From NCBI GenBank assembly GCA_020310875.1, contig CM035416.1:73601983-73665982 (forward strand): DNA of 64,000 nt, written 5' to 3'. The position numbers were made by a program, and so were the translations under genes. The DNA comes from Ceratopteris richardii. Its lineage: Eukaryota; Streptophyta; Polypodiopsida; Polypodiales; Pteridaceae. The notes under the pieces were generated by a model. The model saw only the letters and a program-made list of their open reading frames with translations, did not search any database and was not told the origin of the DNA. The first letter of the stretch is position 1. Every line of letters starts with the position of its first letter. Positions 8,901 to 18,556 of this stretch are shown piece by piece.

Positions 8901-10177
8901 AATTACAAAAGAAAGTGCTTGTGTATGAACGCCAACCCTCCCCCTTGGTAGAACCAGAACCTGAAGACCTAGTACCAATCGAAGTAGAGGAAACCTTTGA
9001 GGACCCGTACGTTCCGATGCCAGCACCTGGAGGCAAGGAAACAGATGAGGGAATGGACACCCTTGAAATAGAGGCTCCGGAATGGATGCAGAAATTGGAA
9101 AAAGTGGCCACAACTCATGATGATAGGGTGGCAGTCCAGATAGCATTGATGTCACGTTTGGAAGAGGTGGTCATAAAATCGGACTATTTTAGGAACCTCT
9201 CTCATCACAGGTGGATCGGCACCTCCGACGACTTGTATGTTCCTTTTTGTGTCTTAATGGCGGACTATAATGCTGAAATCAAGCACCACACCTCACGGGA
9301 ACCAACCTCTGCCACACAGTTTGCACCAGACGACATCCCAGAAAGTGCCAAGCAGGGAAATATTCGCCAACCGACTTGGAGAATTCGACTGCTTGAAACC
9401 TACCCAGAAATGAATCGCACATGGAATAACATGCCCCTGTATATCAAGTACAATCCCTGCTACTGCCCTGTTTTCCGAAGAAGGTCGTGGCCGGAATACA
9501 CAAAGATGGTGCTGACAACCAAAGGCTGCGAGAAGTGGCTCAACTATGTCTACTTAGCACCACCTAAAGGTCAACCTACCGTAGGGTATATGATATCGAC
9601 AATTCGGCATTGGGGTGTCAGGTTCAAAAACGTACCAGATGTCATGACACAGATGTGTCTTAAAATTTTTGAACTCATGATAGTCACCTTCCGGACCTTC
9701 AAGAATGTTAAGGAACCTCACCTCTCTGCGCTCGGATTTAATGAAGGCAATCAGGATCTTGTTTATGACATGAGCACAACGCCCTCTATTAATGTTGTTT
9801 ATGCATGGCATGCCCGCATCAAATACCTACCGGCCTGCTTCAAACAGACATTTGAAGAGATGTTTGTCACAGGGTTCTGGGAATATCACTCAGAGATCTT
9901 CATTCCCAGGCCCTCACATTTATTACAATTGTTTGCAGTGGAACAAGCTCTCCATTCAGACAAGTTACGTATGCCACATCTAGAGGTTCCTGGGCCGGTA
10001 GATTGGGATGCTCTACTCACAAACTTGGCCAAAGGATTGAGGATTGCCGAACATCACTTAGCGCAAGATGTCATTGAGTACTACATCCAAAAACCCACAC
10101 AACAAGGGTCTGTCAGGGACGACATACGTGAGAGAGGGGGGGGGGTGTTAGCAGCAGACAAGGAACTGAAGGACTGA
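5996..10177 (+). CDS. Gy1 3' accessory ORF, large protein of unknown function
   Basis: A 1393-aa ORF after pol, in the pol frame but separated by stops. I favour the Met at 6059 (MADTVGTSS) over 5996 because it follows the acceptor-like sequence. The layout has five parts. A globular N-terminal region (about residues 78-320) faintly resembles the putative plant transposon domain of Athila-type elements. An acidic block follows at about 447-463. A Pro/Thr/Ser-rich stretch lies at about 565-765. A Gln/Glu/Leu-rich coiled coil spans about 768-980. A second globular region spans about 1030-1360, with many aromatic residues and motifs such as RPSHLLQLFAVEQAL. There is no signal peptide or clear membrane segment, so an envelope role is not supported. 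The last 32 bases run into the 3' LTR. No stop interrupts 4.1 kb, so the protein seems to be under selection or very young. Confidence 0.75.
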   Translation: MSCTMLTHVCIFSQRQAARSNMADTVGTSSQAGTSPQVVDIESLPVEEELKERPAALRALHAIPIQNPPQGHTMPVGKTSHWFSDVAGPLGEGTYMWESEVEFNGCWGRYHFFTREFEKLQNNEGLKPIWKKAGLYDYFKFQLPKPDFLRCSYLISTLTPSKDKKGYSSFVLPSLTRDNELKRFRLTINLVREALDMKGMHIPTEKETMVPDNMKNRNLTKLKDMVAMTPTIAIHLRMVMQHFAFPAQERFTMPPKKIWFSLYLADAFDLTINMPHWIIDQIHLAHQRWYKKQKSVLYGCCALTRIVYRCLAYDVPVQRALIWTRAQEFQRRLSAAGPPSKKMRGAVQMPCAQARGATLTPETTPRLPRRVQPFTIRLPRHITDGPTLVFPPVPTDLEFPHGFTLEDLTDEEVARIIEAVNAEVEAEQGSGQQTTTEQPQPRQPEVVELEDEEEEGQEDEHEGFSNEEAHDYEQAVIQELVGAPTYTKELKKLYDTIDRVQQQHKLSLAAGKAIMHQILEEEGVDEQYRATLDMISDALGVSEAVRTALAQSRRMERRYGRRPPRAGKQMNVLGSGPQGTPTTTGTAHTAHDTEEAHTSSAPPSPPLPPSPPHPPHSPPLTNVTTTVTAPESTAMTEAQTANQPTHPLNTSRVYTSTNTVILTAVTDIPIPPLTLSGSSHSQLHTPLYTFTTITAPTIPLFTITPTTASTTDFMDISPSTAPLPPPIRPQSPIPPPPTSPLPSTAFTLPFPFPFPSALNTLPASTPINNVFNNMYQCMSQLQQHYQHLDAQHTSLFRSHEALQGRFIDLEQEKKQLQQQFSALQEQHEQLVANPPQPDAEERQQMDDLLHSQITENLKLRRNMALLRKHMSAALEENRRLQTQNEENLELAMDGSPQEIDPERFKTIPSDNMQTILETHADLLEAHAALEKERDELRRQLAAQPAPPKEVPTTADTTDEVAALKAQLEELQKKVLVYERQPSPLVEPEPEDLVPIEVEETFEDPYVPMPAPGGKETDEGMDTLEIEAPEWMQKLEKVATTHDDRVAVQIALMSRLEEVVIKSDYFRNLSHHRWIGTSDDLYVPFCVLMADYNAEIKHHTSREPTSATQFAPDDIPESAKQGNIRQPTWRIRLLETYPEMNRTWNNMPLYIKYNPCYCPVFRRRSWPEYTKMVLTTKGCEKWLNYVYLAPPKGQPTVGYMISTIRHWGVRFKNVPDVMTQMCLKIFELMIVTFRTFKNVKEPHLSALGFNEGNQDLVYDMSTTPSINVVYAWHARIKYLPACFKQTFEEMFVTGFWEYHSEIFIPRPSHLLQLFAVEQALHSDKLRMPHLEVPGPVDWDALLTNLAKGLRIAEHHLAQDVIEYYIQKPTQQGSVRDDIRERGGGVLAADKELKD
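10131..10145 (+). promoter_or_regulatory. Polypurine tract of Gy1
   Basis: A run of purines ending in ten G immediately upstream of TGTTAG, which would prime plus-strand DNA synthesis. It marks the inner edge of the 3' LTR. It lies inside the 3' end of the accessory ORF, so this coding region is constrained by both functions. Confidence 0.75.
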
Positions 10178-10808
10178 CGAGGCATGGCAGTCAGAGAAGA
10201 GAGTCAGAAGGGAGAGAAGGCACAAGCAGACAAGGGAGTCAACGACGATCTGGCAAGTAGGCCAATAATTTTCTTCATGAAGAGGCAAGTACGAGCATTC
10301 ACGCAGATCTAGCACTAAGGCAACCTTTAATTTTTCAACACCCTTACACCAATTAAAAGTGATTCTCATCACTAACAACCCCTGTAAATACCATTTCATA
10401 TTTTTGTAGCTCCATTTTGTGCAAGCCAAGGAGTCCTTGAGCTTGAGGAGCCTTAGAAGTACCTACATATCAATTTTCGTATTTTTTAGACTCCGTTTAA
10501 GCCCTCAAATTGGCCCTGGAACCTAATTTTTAACTAGGCCGGACACTAGGTCTGGACAGGGCCAAAGCTAGTCAAAAACTATAAAAGGAGCTAGAGAGCT
10601 CATTTTTGGGGCTAGATTGTAATTGAAACGAACTTGTAAGAGCTTTTTAAAAAGTAATTCAAGAACTCCATTGCTCCTCACTCTTTGTCTTGCCGTGTGT
10701 GCGCGTGTGTGTGTATGTGTGTGCATGTTTGTGTGCTTCTCACTCACGCACTTGTGCCTCCACTTGCTCGAGGTCTTCATACCAACCTCACGTCTTCCCT
10801 GATTGACA
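10146..10808 (+). repeat. 3' LTR of Gy1 (about 663 bp)
   Basis: It begins TGTTAG just after the polypurine tract and ends TGACA, giving TG...CA termini. A TATA box lies at 10580-10586. A GT-rich stretch (10693-10735) precedes the end. The right boundary is estimated: 10790 (ending CCTCA) is an alternative. The partner LTR is outside the window. Confidence 0.65.
10580..10586 (+). promoter_or_regulatory. TATA box in the Gy1 LTR
   Basis: TATAAAA within aactataaaaggagct, about 230 bp before the LTR end. This is a suitable place for the pol II start of the element transcript (in the 5' LTR copy). Confidence 0.5.
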
Positions 10809-13800
10809 TTAAAGGAGGTGCTACTCATCACTGAGCTACAGGGTTCATCAAAACCAAAGCCTCAAGCTTCCTCTTCCACTCATTCCTCTAATGATGGTGA
10901 TTTGCAAAAGAAGAAGAGATGCAAATATTGCCGGAAGGCTGGTCATAATATTGATGAGTGTAGAAAGCTTGCAAAAGGCAATGAAAAGAAGAAGGAATCT
11001 GGCATGTCTATTGCTGAAAATTCAGCAAATGCAAAGAATGATGAAGCTAACATGACTCAAGATTTTTGGGCATGTGTTGTTACATGTCATTATGATGCTT
11101 CTTTACATTCTTAATGTATGGTTGTGAGTGAGGCTGATTCTGATTGGTTCTTTGATAGTGGTGCTTCAAAGCACATAACATCATGCAAAAGATTTTTTGC
11201 TTCTTTGAAAGATGCACCTAAAGGAGGACATGTGGTGTGTGCAAACAATGCCTCTTATCCTATCATTGGAGTAGGAGAAATTGAGCTTACGGCTGCAAAT
11301 GGAGGTGTGATTCTCTTGAAAAATGCATTGTATGTGCCCGGTATAAAGAAGAACTTAATTTCAGTTCCGTTGATTGCCAAAGCTGGACTTCATGTACACT
11401 TTGTTGATGATAAGTGTATGGTTCATGATTTCAGCAATGGCGTTGTTATCATGATGTCCGGTACATTATGTAATGGTTTGTATCGCATGGATACATACAA
11501 GAGGGCTGCCTTGAATGCCTTAGTTGCTCATACTTCTTCCATGGCTGAAATGGAGCTTTGGCATGCTCGTTTTGGTCACTTGAACTTCAATAGTTTGCTT
11601 TACTTGCAAAAGAAGGACATGGTTATTGGTTTGCCTACACTTGAGTCCATTGAAAAGCACGCATGTGAAGGTTGCATTCTTGGAAAAATGCATCGTGCTT
11701 CTTTTCCAAAAGATAGTCATACACACACTACAAGAAAATTGCAACTTGTTCATAGTGATGTATGTGGTCCGGTCAAGACTCCATCTTTTGGGAAGCATGT
11801 ACATTTTGTTACCTTCATTGATGATGCTACTCGCCATACATGGGTGTATCCTATGAAAGCAAAGAATGAGGTATTTTCTTGCTTCAAAGCATTTTTAGCT
11901 ATGGCTGAAAATTTTTCTTCACAAAAGCTTTTGACTCTATGCAAGGATCGTGGTGGTGAGTACATGTCACATGAGTTTAATGCTTTTCTTCGTGAAAGAG
12001 GTACTTCACACCAATGTATGGTGCCATATACACCCCAAAAAAATGGTGTTGCCGAGCGTAAAAATAGAACTCTACTTGAAATGGCACGATGTATGGTTAA
12101 AGGAAAGCATCTTCCTCATAAGTTTTGGATGGAAGCGGTCATGTGTGCAAATTATGTGTTGAATCGCTGCCCTACAAAAGCATTGAGATTAATCACTCCT
12201 TATGAGGCTTGGAATGGTCATAAGCCTATGGTTAGTCATATGCGTGTGTTTGGTTGTTTGGCATATGCTCTTGTGCCATCAGAACAACGTCACAAACTTG
12301 ATGACAAGGCAAAGAAATGTATATTTGTTGGTTATAGTGCTGAAAGTAAGGGATATCGGTTGTACCATCCATTGACGAACACAATTATTGTGAGTCGAGA
12401 TGTGGTATTTGCTGAAAATTCAGTTTTCCCTCTACTTGAATGCAAAAAACTGCCAACAATTAGCTCACAAGATGTGTTCAATACACTCATGCCTTTGTTC
12501 CAAAATGGTGCGATTGACTATGGCCATGTAGACCAACCAACTGAGGCTCAAAGGGCTGAAAAATTTCAGCCAAATGGGGCTGAAAATGTAGAGAATTTCC
12601 AGCCAAACATGGCTGAAAAAATTCAGCCAAAAAATGTCAAAACTGTTGGAAATTTCCAACCACATATGGCTGAACATTTGCGTCAAAATATGGCTGAAAA
12701 TGAGCATGAAATTCAGCCCACGCATGATGTACATATTGAAGATGTTTTACATAATGAACGCATGTCTATCAAGAGTGCACAATCTATGCCAAAGTGGTTG
12801 AAACAAACACAGCAAATTGAGTGCACCTTTACTCGGTAGAACAAGATCAAGCTCTCACCATGCATCAAGTAATTTTGTGGATTATTCTCTTATTGCTATA
12901 GCATGTAATGAAGAGCCACTTTCTTTTGAAGATGCATGTGACGATCCACAATGGATGAGTGCTATGCAATCAGAAATGGATTCCATACATAGGAATGGTA
13001 CTTGGGAGTTATGTAAATTGCCAAAAGGAAAGAATGCCATTGGTACAAAGTGGGTTTACAAGATTAAGAGAAAATCCAATGGTAGCATTGATCGCTACAA
13101 AGCTAGATTGGTTGCCAAAGGATATGCACATCAATATGGCATTGACTATGAGGAAACATTTGCACCTACTTCACGCATGACTACCATTCGTACCGTGGTT
13201 GCATTGGCTGCCCATCGAGGTTGGAAAGTGCATCAGTTGGACATAAAAACAGCCTTCTTGAATGGTGATTTTCAAGAAGAGGTTTATGTGAAGCAACCTC
13301 CTGGATTTGCTATGAAAGGGAAAGAGCATATGGTTTGTCGCTTTCATAAAGCCTTGTATGGGCTCAAGCAAGCTCCACGTGCATGGTATGATAAAATACA
13401 TAAGCACTTGCTTGCTCTTGGCTTCACATGTAGTCCGATTGAAAGCACACTCTATGTACGCAAAAATGGGGCTGATTTTATAGTGCTTGTTCTTTATGTC
13501 GATGACATACTCTTGACTGGGTCATGTGATGCAAAACTTGACATTCTTATGGCTGATTTGCAGCATACTTTTGATGTCACTTATCTTGGTCTTTTGAGCT
13601 GGCATCCAATTTGTATCCGTTGAGGGGGCAATTGTATGCATCAAGCAAAGTATGTTGAAAAACTACTTCAACGTTTTGACTTTGAGGATTGCAAGCCAGT
13701 TTCCACACCAGTTGAGACAGGATTCAGGTTCTAAGTTGAGGATTCCAGTGATGCATTTGATACTTCTCTTTATCAGCAGGCTATGGGATGTCTTATATAT

Positions 13801-14436
13801 GCATGCAACACAAGGCCGGATATACAGAATGCAGTTTCCCAGTTGAGTCGATTCATGCATAGCCCTGGCACTAAGCATTGGCAAGCAGTGAAACGTGTGT
13901 TTAGATATCTTCAAGGCACTTTGAGCTTAGGTCTCTTTTATGACAGAGATGTTCAACCATGCTTGCATGCTTTTACAGATAGTGATTGGGCTGGTTGTTA
14001 TGATACTCGCGTGTCCACTAGTGGTACTTGCTTTTTCCTTGGAGACTCATGCATATCTTGGTTGAGTAAGAAGCAACCTATAGTGGCGACATCAAGTTAT
14101 GAAGCTGAGTACAGGGCAGTTTTCACAGCTACAGTGGAGTGTATATGGCTGAGACGCCTATTGATGGATCTTTGCATGGAGATTGATGCTGCTACGCATA
14201 TTCTCACAGATAGTCAGAGTGCTTTGGCTGTTGCACGAAACCCAATGTTTCATGCATGGACCAAACATATTGAGGTGCATTATCACTATGTGAGAGAGCG
14301 CCTTCATGCAGGAGATATTGATTTGGTATATGTGCCTACACAAGATGATGTGGCAGACATATTCACCAAAGCTCTTCCACGGGAAAAGTTTGAAGCTTTT
14401 CGCAAAGCTTTAGGCTTGTTACCTTGTGGGGGCTGA
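10809..14436 (+). pseudogene. Copia gag-pol pseudogene of element H
   Basis: It encodes, in order, a gag zinc knuckle CKYCRKAGHNIDEC, protease WFFDSGASKHITS, GAG-pre-integrase LWHARFGHLNF, integrase (HSDVCGPV, KDRGGEY, QKNGVAERKNRT), and RT with YVDD. RNase H follows (DSDWAGCYDTRVSTSG, SSYEAEYRA). Breaks are few. An in-frame TAA at 11112-11114 replaces a likely Gln codon just before protease. A frameshift near 12800-12840 separates the integrase and RT frames. A stop and indels at about 13590-13780 disrupt the RT end. The integrase-RT linker has repeated Asn-Phe-Gln-Pro motifs. Most catalytic residues remain, so inactivation is moderately recent. As written it cannot make a full polyprotein. 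Confidence 0.88.
12544..12722 (+). repeat. Imperfect tandem repeat in the integrase-RT linker of H
   Basis: The encoded protein repeats variants of M/G-A-E-x-x-x-x-F-Q-P-N about five times (AEKFQPNGAENVENFQPNMAEKIQP and onward). At DNA level the unit is roughly ggctgaaaa...ttcagccaa, 30-45 bases long and irregular. Confidence 0.6.
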
Positions 14437-14470
14437 TCTGTCACTCCCTGTATGTGTTCACATCATTCGC

Positions 14471-14482
14471 TCCAGGGGGGTT
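14471..14482 (+). promoter_or_regulatory. Polypurine tract of H
   Basis: tccaggggggtt directly before TGTTACAC. It marks the start of the 3' LTR. Confidence 0.6.
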
Positions 14483-14775
14483 TGTTACACTTATGTGTTC
14501 CTCGAGTAGCTTTGATGTGAACCTTTTCCCTATACATGGGCACTTTTTACTCTAATGCTAGCTAGAGGTTTTTTCCCCATGTTACCACATACTTGATACT
14601 CTCATATGTGGTGGTACTTTGTACTTAGGGATATTATTCAGCTCTTACTTCAGTTCTGTACATCGATCAATAGAGAGAGATATTCCAACCATCGTCTTCT
14701 CCGTGTGTCTTGCTGCGTTTGTGCTCTTTGTGTGTGCTTCTCATGTGTCTCTCGCACTTCTACACACACCCAACA
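14483..14775 (+). repeat. 3' LTR of H
   Basis: It starts TGTTACAC after the polypurine tract and ends CCCAACA, with short inverted ends TGTT/AACA. The length of 293 bp is normal for a plant copia LTR. The right boundary was chosen from the terminal motif only, because no second LTR is in the window. Confidence 0.6.
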
Positions 14776-14985
14776 AGAAGTTCTATTATCCTTGTACCAA
14801 ATGCTAGATATGATAAGAATTATCAATAACCAAGTTGGTGAAATAAGGTATAGCATAAGTGTATGCTCGATGCATGATAGAAAAAAAAAGGCCTAGTCAA
14901 TGTCAATGTCTGTTTGAATAACTCTAAGATGATGTGCCGCAAGTCGAGTAGCAATTTAAGAGCAACAATACAAATGAGTCATGCC
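14776..14985. other. Unassigned spacer between H and C1
   Basis: 210 bases of mixed sequence with a short A run at 14881-14890. I recognise no motif, ORF or similarity to other parts of the window. It may be the flank into which H or C1 inserted. Confidence 0.4.
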
Positions 14986-16053
14986 CATGCATTTCAAGGA
15001 GCTCTCGAGCAGGAGAGCGCATTGTGGTGCATCACCAATGAAATACTTCACTGGTGGTCGATTTACTCCTTGATACACTTATTCGTTGATGTTTGGACTC
15101 TTCTAGCTCCATTATCGTTCCATTTAGTTCTCTACCATCATGGCATCATAACTCTCAGGCACATTTGGTGGATCAGGGTCTAGTGCCAATGTTCCGAGGA
15201 GGAGCTATAACTTACAGGGCAAAGACCATATTGAGATCTAAAAATTTGATGGCACAAACTTTGCTCTATGGGAGAATCAGCTTAAAGATGTGCTGATTCA
15301 AAGGAGGCAATGGAAGCTAGTAAATGGAATTTCAAAGAAGCCTGCTGACATGGATGAAGATGATTGGGATAAGTTAGATGAAATGACCGTCTACCATTTA
15401 CTTGCACCTGGTAGATAATGTTTACTTTACAATATTAGACTTTGAAAGTGAAGAGGAGCTCTGGAAGAAGTTATGCAATACATATGAAAAAGAGACGGCA
15501 TCAAATAAAGTGTATCTGATGAGAAAATTATATGACCTTCGTATGAAGGACACAAATAGTGTTGCTGCTCATCTAAATGAGTTTGATGCTATATTATCCC
15601 AATTAGAGGATCAGAAAATGGATAGGGATAATGAAATAAAATCCGTACTGTTGTCATGCACCTTGCCATCATCATGGGATACATTTTGCACCACTATTAG
15701 GAATAGTGCACCTGGTGGTAAACTTGTCTATGATGACATATGTGAAGCACTCTTGAGTGAGGAGATTCGTAGAAAATCTATGGTTGGCACTCAAAGTGGA
15801 GATGCATATAATGTTCATGATTCTTACGAAGGAAAGAATCAACAACGAAGGAAAGAGTGGTAGGAGCAAGAACAAGGAAAAGAATGGTCAATGGAATAAG
15901 AGTAGAAGTAAATCAAGGAAGAGGGATATCGAATGTCATTATTGTGATAAGAAAGGACACATGAAGAAAGACTGTTATGCATTAAAGAATGCTAAAGTTA
16001 AAGGACAAAATGTTGATGGGCATGTTAAACAGTTACCTGCACCATCTACTTTG
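14986..16053 (+). pseudogene. C1: truncated copia fragment (LTR end, short leader, gag)
   Basis: It starts in the last 60 bases of a family-C LTR (compare 55940-56001). It lacks about 1.1 kb of the leader present in C2 and C3, and continues into gag. The gag shows KKLCNTYEKETASNKVYLMRKLYDLRMKD, VAAHLNEFDAILSQLE and the zinc knuckle CHYCDKKGHMKKDC (about 15936-15977). Stops and frameshifts occur near 15182, 15236, 15418 and 15863. Homology to C2/C3 ends sharply at about 16053. Protease, integrase and RT are absent. Confidence 0.75.
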
Positions 16054-16848
16054 TTGGGAAAGATGGATGGACACTCCAAGAAATGAGTAGGTACTACCAA
16101 ATCCTGCTTTGTACCAGCCCCTTGATGTTTTAGACTTGAGTTGTAGGCCTTCTTAGCTTTCCAATGACACTAAATAAGTGCCTATGTACTTTGGAAATGA
16201 TGTGAGAAATGATTGAATCAAAATAGACTACTTCCAACTTTTCGACAACGCTTGACAAGGAAGCCGCCTACAATACACTCAAAAGTACACTCCTAGTGCA
16301 AAAAAGCATACTCGAAGTACACTCAAAAGTACATAGAAGTATCTACAAGTAGTAACCCATCAATTACATGAACTAGGCAAAGTATAATAGTCACAATGCA
16401 ACCCAAGAATAGGGAAAGCACCAAGAGAACCTCCTAAGGAGCTAGAGTGGGCACCAATCCACAGGGAGCAGCAACTCCCAGCCACAATTCTGAGAGGCTC
16501 CTTGCACCTCCTCCTTTCTACTAAAAGAGTTATACAATACAAGCTCTAATGGATATTGAATGGTAGATCCTGATAGGTGATGGATGATAGATCGTGATCC
16601 CCGTGTCTTCCACCTTGTCCTTATATAGAGGAGGAGAGATCAACAAGTTGAAGTCGTCGTTTGGCATAACTTGATCTTACATCATAGTACATTGGAGAGA
16701 ACCATCTTTGAGATTTTGATTACATGGAAAATGAGGAGAAAGTAGTGGGAAATCAATCGCATCCAAGAAGAGGACAAGAACGAGTAGTTTACATGAATGT
16801 CTTGGAGATTAAAGGGGATATGCCCTCGGGGAAGCTTGCATTTGCATG
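16054..16848. other. Unassigned region between C1 and the GA microsatellite
   Basis: No ORF above 60 codons looks real and no TE motif is visible. Two short direct-repeat-like phrases built on aaaagtaca and gaagtac occur at 16278-16340. A TATA-like ttatatagagg lies at 16621-16631. It could be part of an unrecognised LTR or a non-autonomous element. Confidence 0.35.
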
Positions 16849-16895
<47 letters not shown>

Positions 16896-16914
16896 AGGGA
16901 GGGAGGGAGGGAGG

Positions 16915-16945
<31 letters not shown>
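16849..16945. repeat. Compound microsatellite (GA)n(GGGA)n(GAAA)n, left side of the LINE
   Basis: GA repeats run to about 16889, GGGA repeats to about 16924, and GAAA repeats to 16945. The same GA-to-GGGA order occurs at 38221-38530 on the other side of the LINE. Confidence 0.9.
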
Positions 16946-17929
16946 TCATATAAACGTCTACTTGAGGCCAAACTTGGCCTATGAGACAAAACCATGTACA
17001 AGTGTAGTAACCGTGTGTAGAAAATGAAATGAAAAAATTACTTACTAAAGCTATATCGGGCTGGAAAAGGCTGGGAAGAGGTGGCTCTGACTCTGCAGAT
17101 AATGGCCACCTAATACATGGCAGGCCCATAATGTGAGTGAGCAAAATACCCTAGCTAGTGGTGATGGGTGGAGGTGGGTGTAGTATGTGGTACATGGGTG
17201 CTGGTCTGAGTTCCTCCTGAAGGAAGACAACCCAGGTGGTGGTGGTACTCCTCTGCTCCATCATGTGGTCATAGGCTGTCCTGATGCGTGAGATATCCTC
17301 CTGATAAAGTCGTGGTCGACGATATCCAACCATGCGTGGTCGACGTCGTGCTCTCTGTGCTGCTGCCTGGTGGAGCGTAAGCCCTCTAGATGGACCTCTT
17401 TGGTGTAGCTCAACCTGCTCAAAGAACTGAGTAATGGTATGCTGGATACTCCTCCGTGTCTGATGTGTCGGCTGTAGTGACTGCTCTCGCCTCTCATATG
17501 CCGCTGTGAGGAAGGAAGCGTCCCAACCGCCGCTGGTCTCCCATAGTCATGCACAACTGGAGCGACTCCTCTATCTGGAATTTTGCACGTAGGTCTAAGT
17601 ATGCTGGGCATCTGACAACAAATTGCTCCTCACTCTCTACCTCTGTCTGGCATACTGGGCACCACCTCTCCTCTCGGGGGACTCCCGTAGACCGGCCCCT
17701 CTCAATCTCGAGCTCATGTGATGAAACCTAGAGCTGCCCAATGACAACTCGAAGGTGGTGGGGTTGGTATGTCTGCATGTATAGTGGAATCTCGATGAAG
17801 TCCTCGTCCGATATATGTAGAAAATGCTCACGGTAATAGAGCATTTTCGGAGGCAATGTATCCCTAGGGCGCACCCATGTCCTCTGTATCTATGTATGCC
17901 ATATCTCCTGATGAATGACCCTATTCCTT
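16946..17929 (-). pseudogene. LINE segment 3: C-terminal cysteine-rich region and 3' end
   Basis: On the minus strand this encodes REERWCPVCQTEVESEEQF then RCPAYLDLR. This is the Cys-x2-Cys...His/Cys finger found near the C terminus of many plant and animal LINEs (pattern CPFC..EDE.HFL..CP.Y..LR). It continues to SRIRTAYDHMMEQRSTTTT and stops at about 17151. The 200 bases beyond look like 3' untranslated sequence ending in pyrimidine repeats. At least two stops or frame changes lie between 17929 and 17640, so it is not functional. Confidence 0.75.
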
Positions 17930-18528
17930 TGTAAGACAATAGTTACGCAATATAACACAGGAGCAATAGCAGAGAAGATAATAGATATAGGAGAATCTCA
18001 ACAATTTTCTACTAGCAGCAAGTACAAAGATGATGGCATTGTCCACCCGTGCGCTCTCAAGGTAGAGCTTAAATGGTGATCTAGACAACTCTAGATAGGG
18101 AGATACAAGGTAGAGGTATGCTGGCTCAACTCAAATGTCTTAGGTAGTGCAGAAGTCATGTATATATAGGATCATGGGTGGCCTGCCATGGACGGCTATA
18201 CATGGGCAGTAGAGCGTGGGCGACCACCGCCCGCGTAATTGCCATACACGGCTTAGACTGGTTGAACCGACCTAACAGATATAAATGCCCGCTGGCCCCC
18301 TTGGACCCCCCAGCCGGGGCTGCTCACCGCTGCCCCGGACCCCACAATTGGGGACCCTGGTAACTCCCTTTCCCTATAATATCTTACATGGTCCAATATG
18401 ACCTTCATCCAACATTCAAGTTGGGATTCCCATCAATTGGGTAATGCACGCTTGGCTTCTCCTCATAAAGGGGGCCTTACAAAATGTGCATACAATCATG
18501 AGGGGTAGACATTGATCATACTCTAACA
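17930..18528 (-). repeat. 3' LTR of F (left copy on + strand)
   Basis: TGTAAGAC...CTAACA on the plus strand, that is TGTTAG...CTTACA in element orientation. It is 599 bp. A TATA-like tatatata lies at 18161-18168. It also holds a GC-rich section (18215-18360) that differs from the AT-rich flanks. Short open frames here are repeated in the other LTR and are not genes. Confidence 0.95.
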
Positions 18529-18540
18529 CCCCCCCTCAAT
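18529..18540 (-). promoter_or_regulatory. Polypurine tract of F
   Basis: In element orientation attgagggggg sits directly against the 3' LTR, as needed to prime plus-strand synthesis. Confidence 0.85.
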
Positions 18541-18556
18541 GTTTACCGATGATAAA

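Larger units (their letters stand above)
1..10808 (+). mobile_element. Gy1: Ty3/gypsy LTR retrotransposon with a large 3' accessory ORF, 5' end outside the window
   Basis: The order is protease, acidic linker ORF, RT/RNase H/integrase polyprotein, 1.4-kb-codon unknown ORF, polypurine tract and 3' LTR. Gag and the 5' LTR lie left of base 1. RT ahead of integrase makes it Ty3/gypsy. An extra ORF between integrase and the 3' LTR is known in the OTA (Athila/Tat/Ogre) lineages, and the RT wording fits that clade loosely. The right end abuts a copia gag zinc-knuckle region, so Gy1 probably inserted into element H. A target-site duplication cannot be checked because the other end is missing. Confidence 0.85.
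10809..14775 (+). mobile_element. H: decayed Ty1/copia element, 5' part missing
   Basis: Integrase-before-RT order makes it copia. It starts abruptly in late gag at the Gy1 LTR edge, so the left half is presumably beyond Gy1, outside the window. It ends with a 293-bp 3' LTR. It is related at protein level to elements A, B and E further right. Confidence 0.8.

Noticed and set aside
8883-9155. Several minus-strand ORFs of 60-130 codons across Gy1
   Set aside because: They mirror the long plus-strand accessory ORF and have no motifs of their own.
5996-10177. Envelope-like gene
   Set aside because: No signal peptide, membrane anchor or cleavage-like site is visible, and the central part is Pro/Thr-rich and coiled-coil. 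Position alone is not enough.
16620-16631. TATA box of a host gene
   Set aside because: No coding region, splice sites or transcript structure follow; the next sequence is a microsatellite and LINE.
18178-18363. A 61-aa ORF repeated identically at 22971-23156
   Set aside because: Both copies are the same part of the two F LTRs. Identity comes from LTR duplication, not a gene family.
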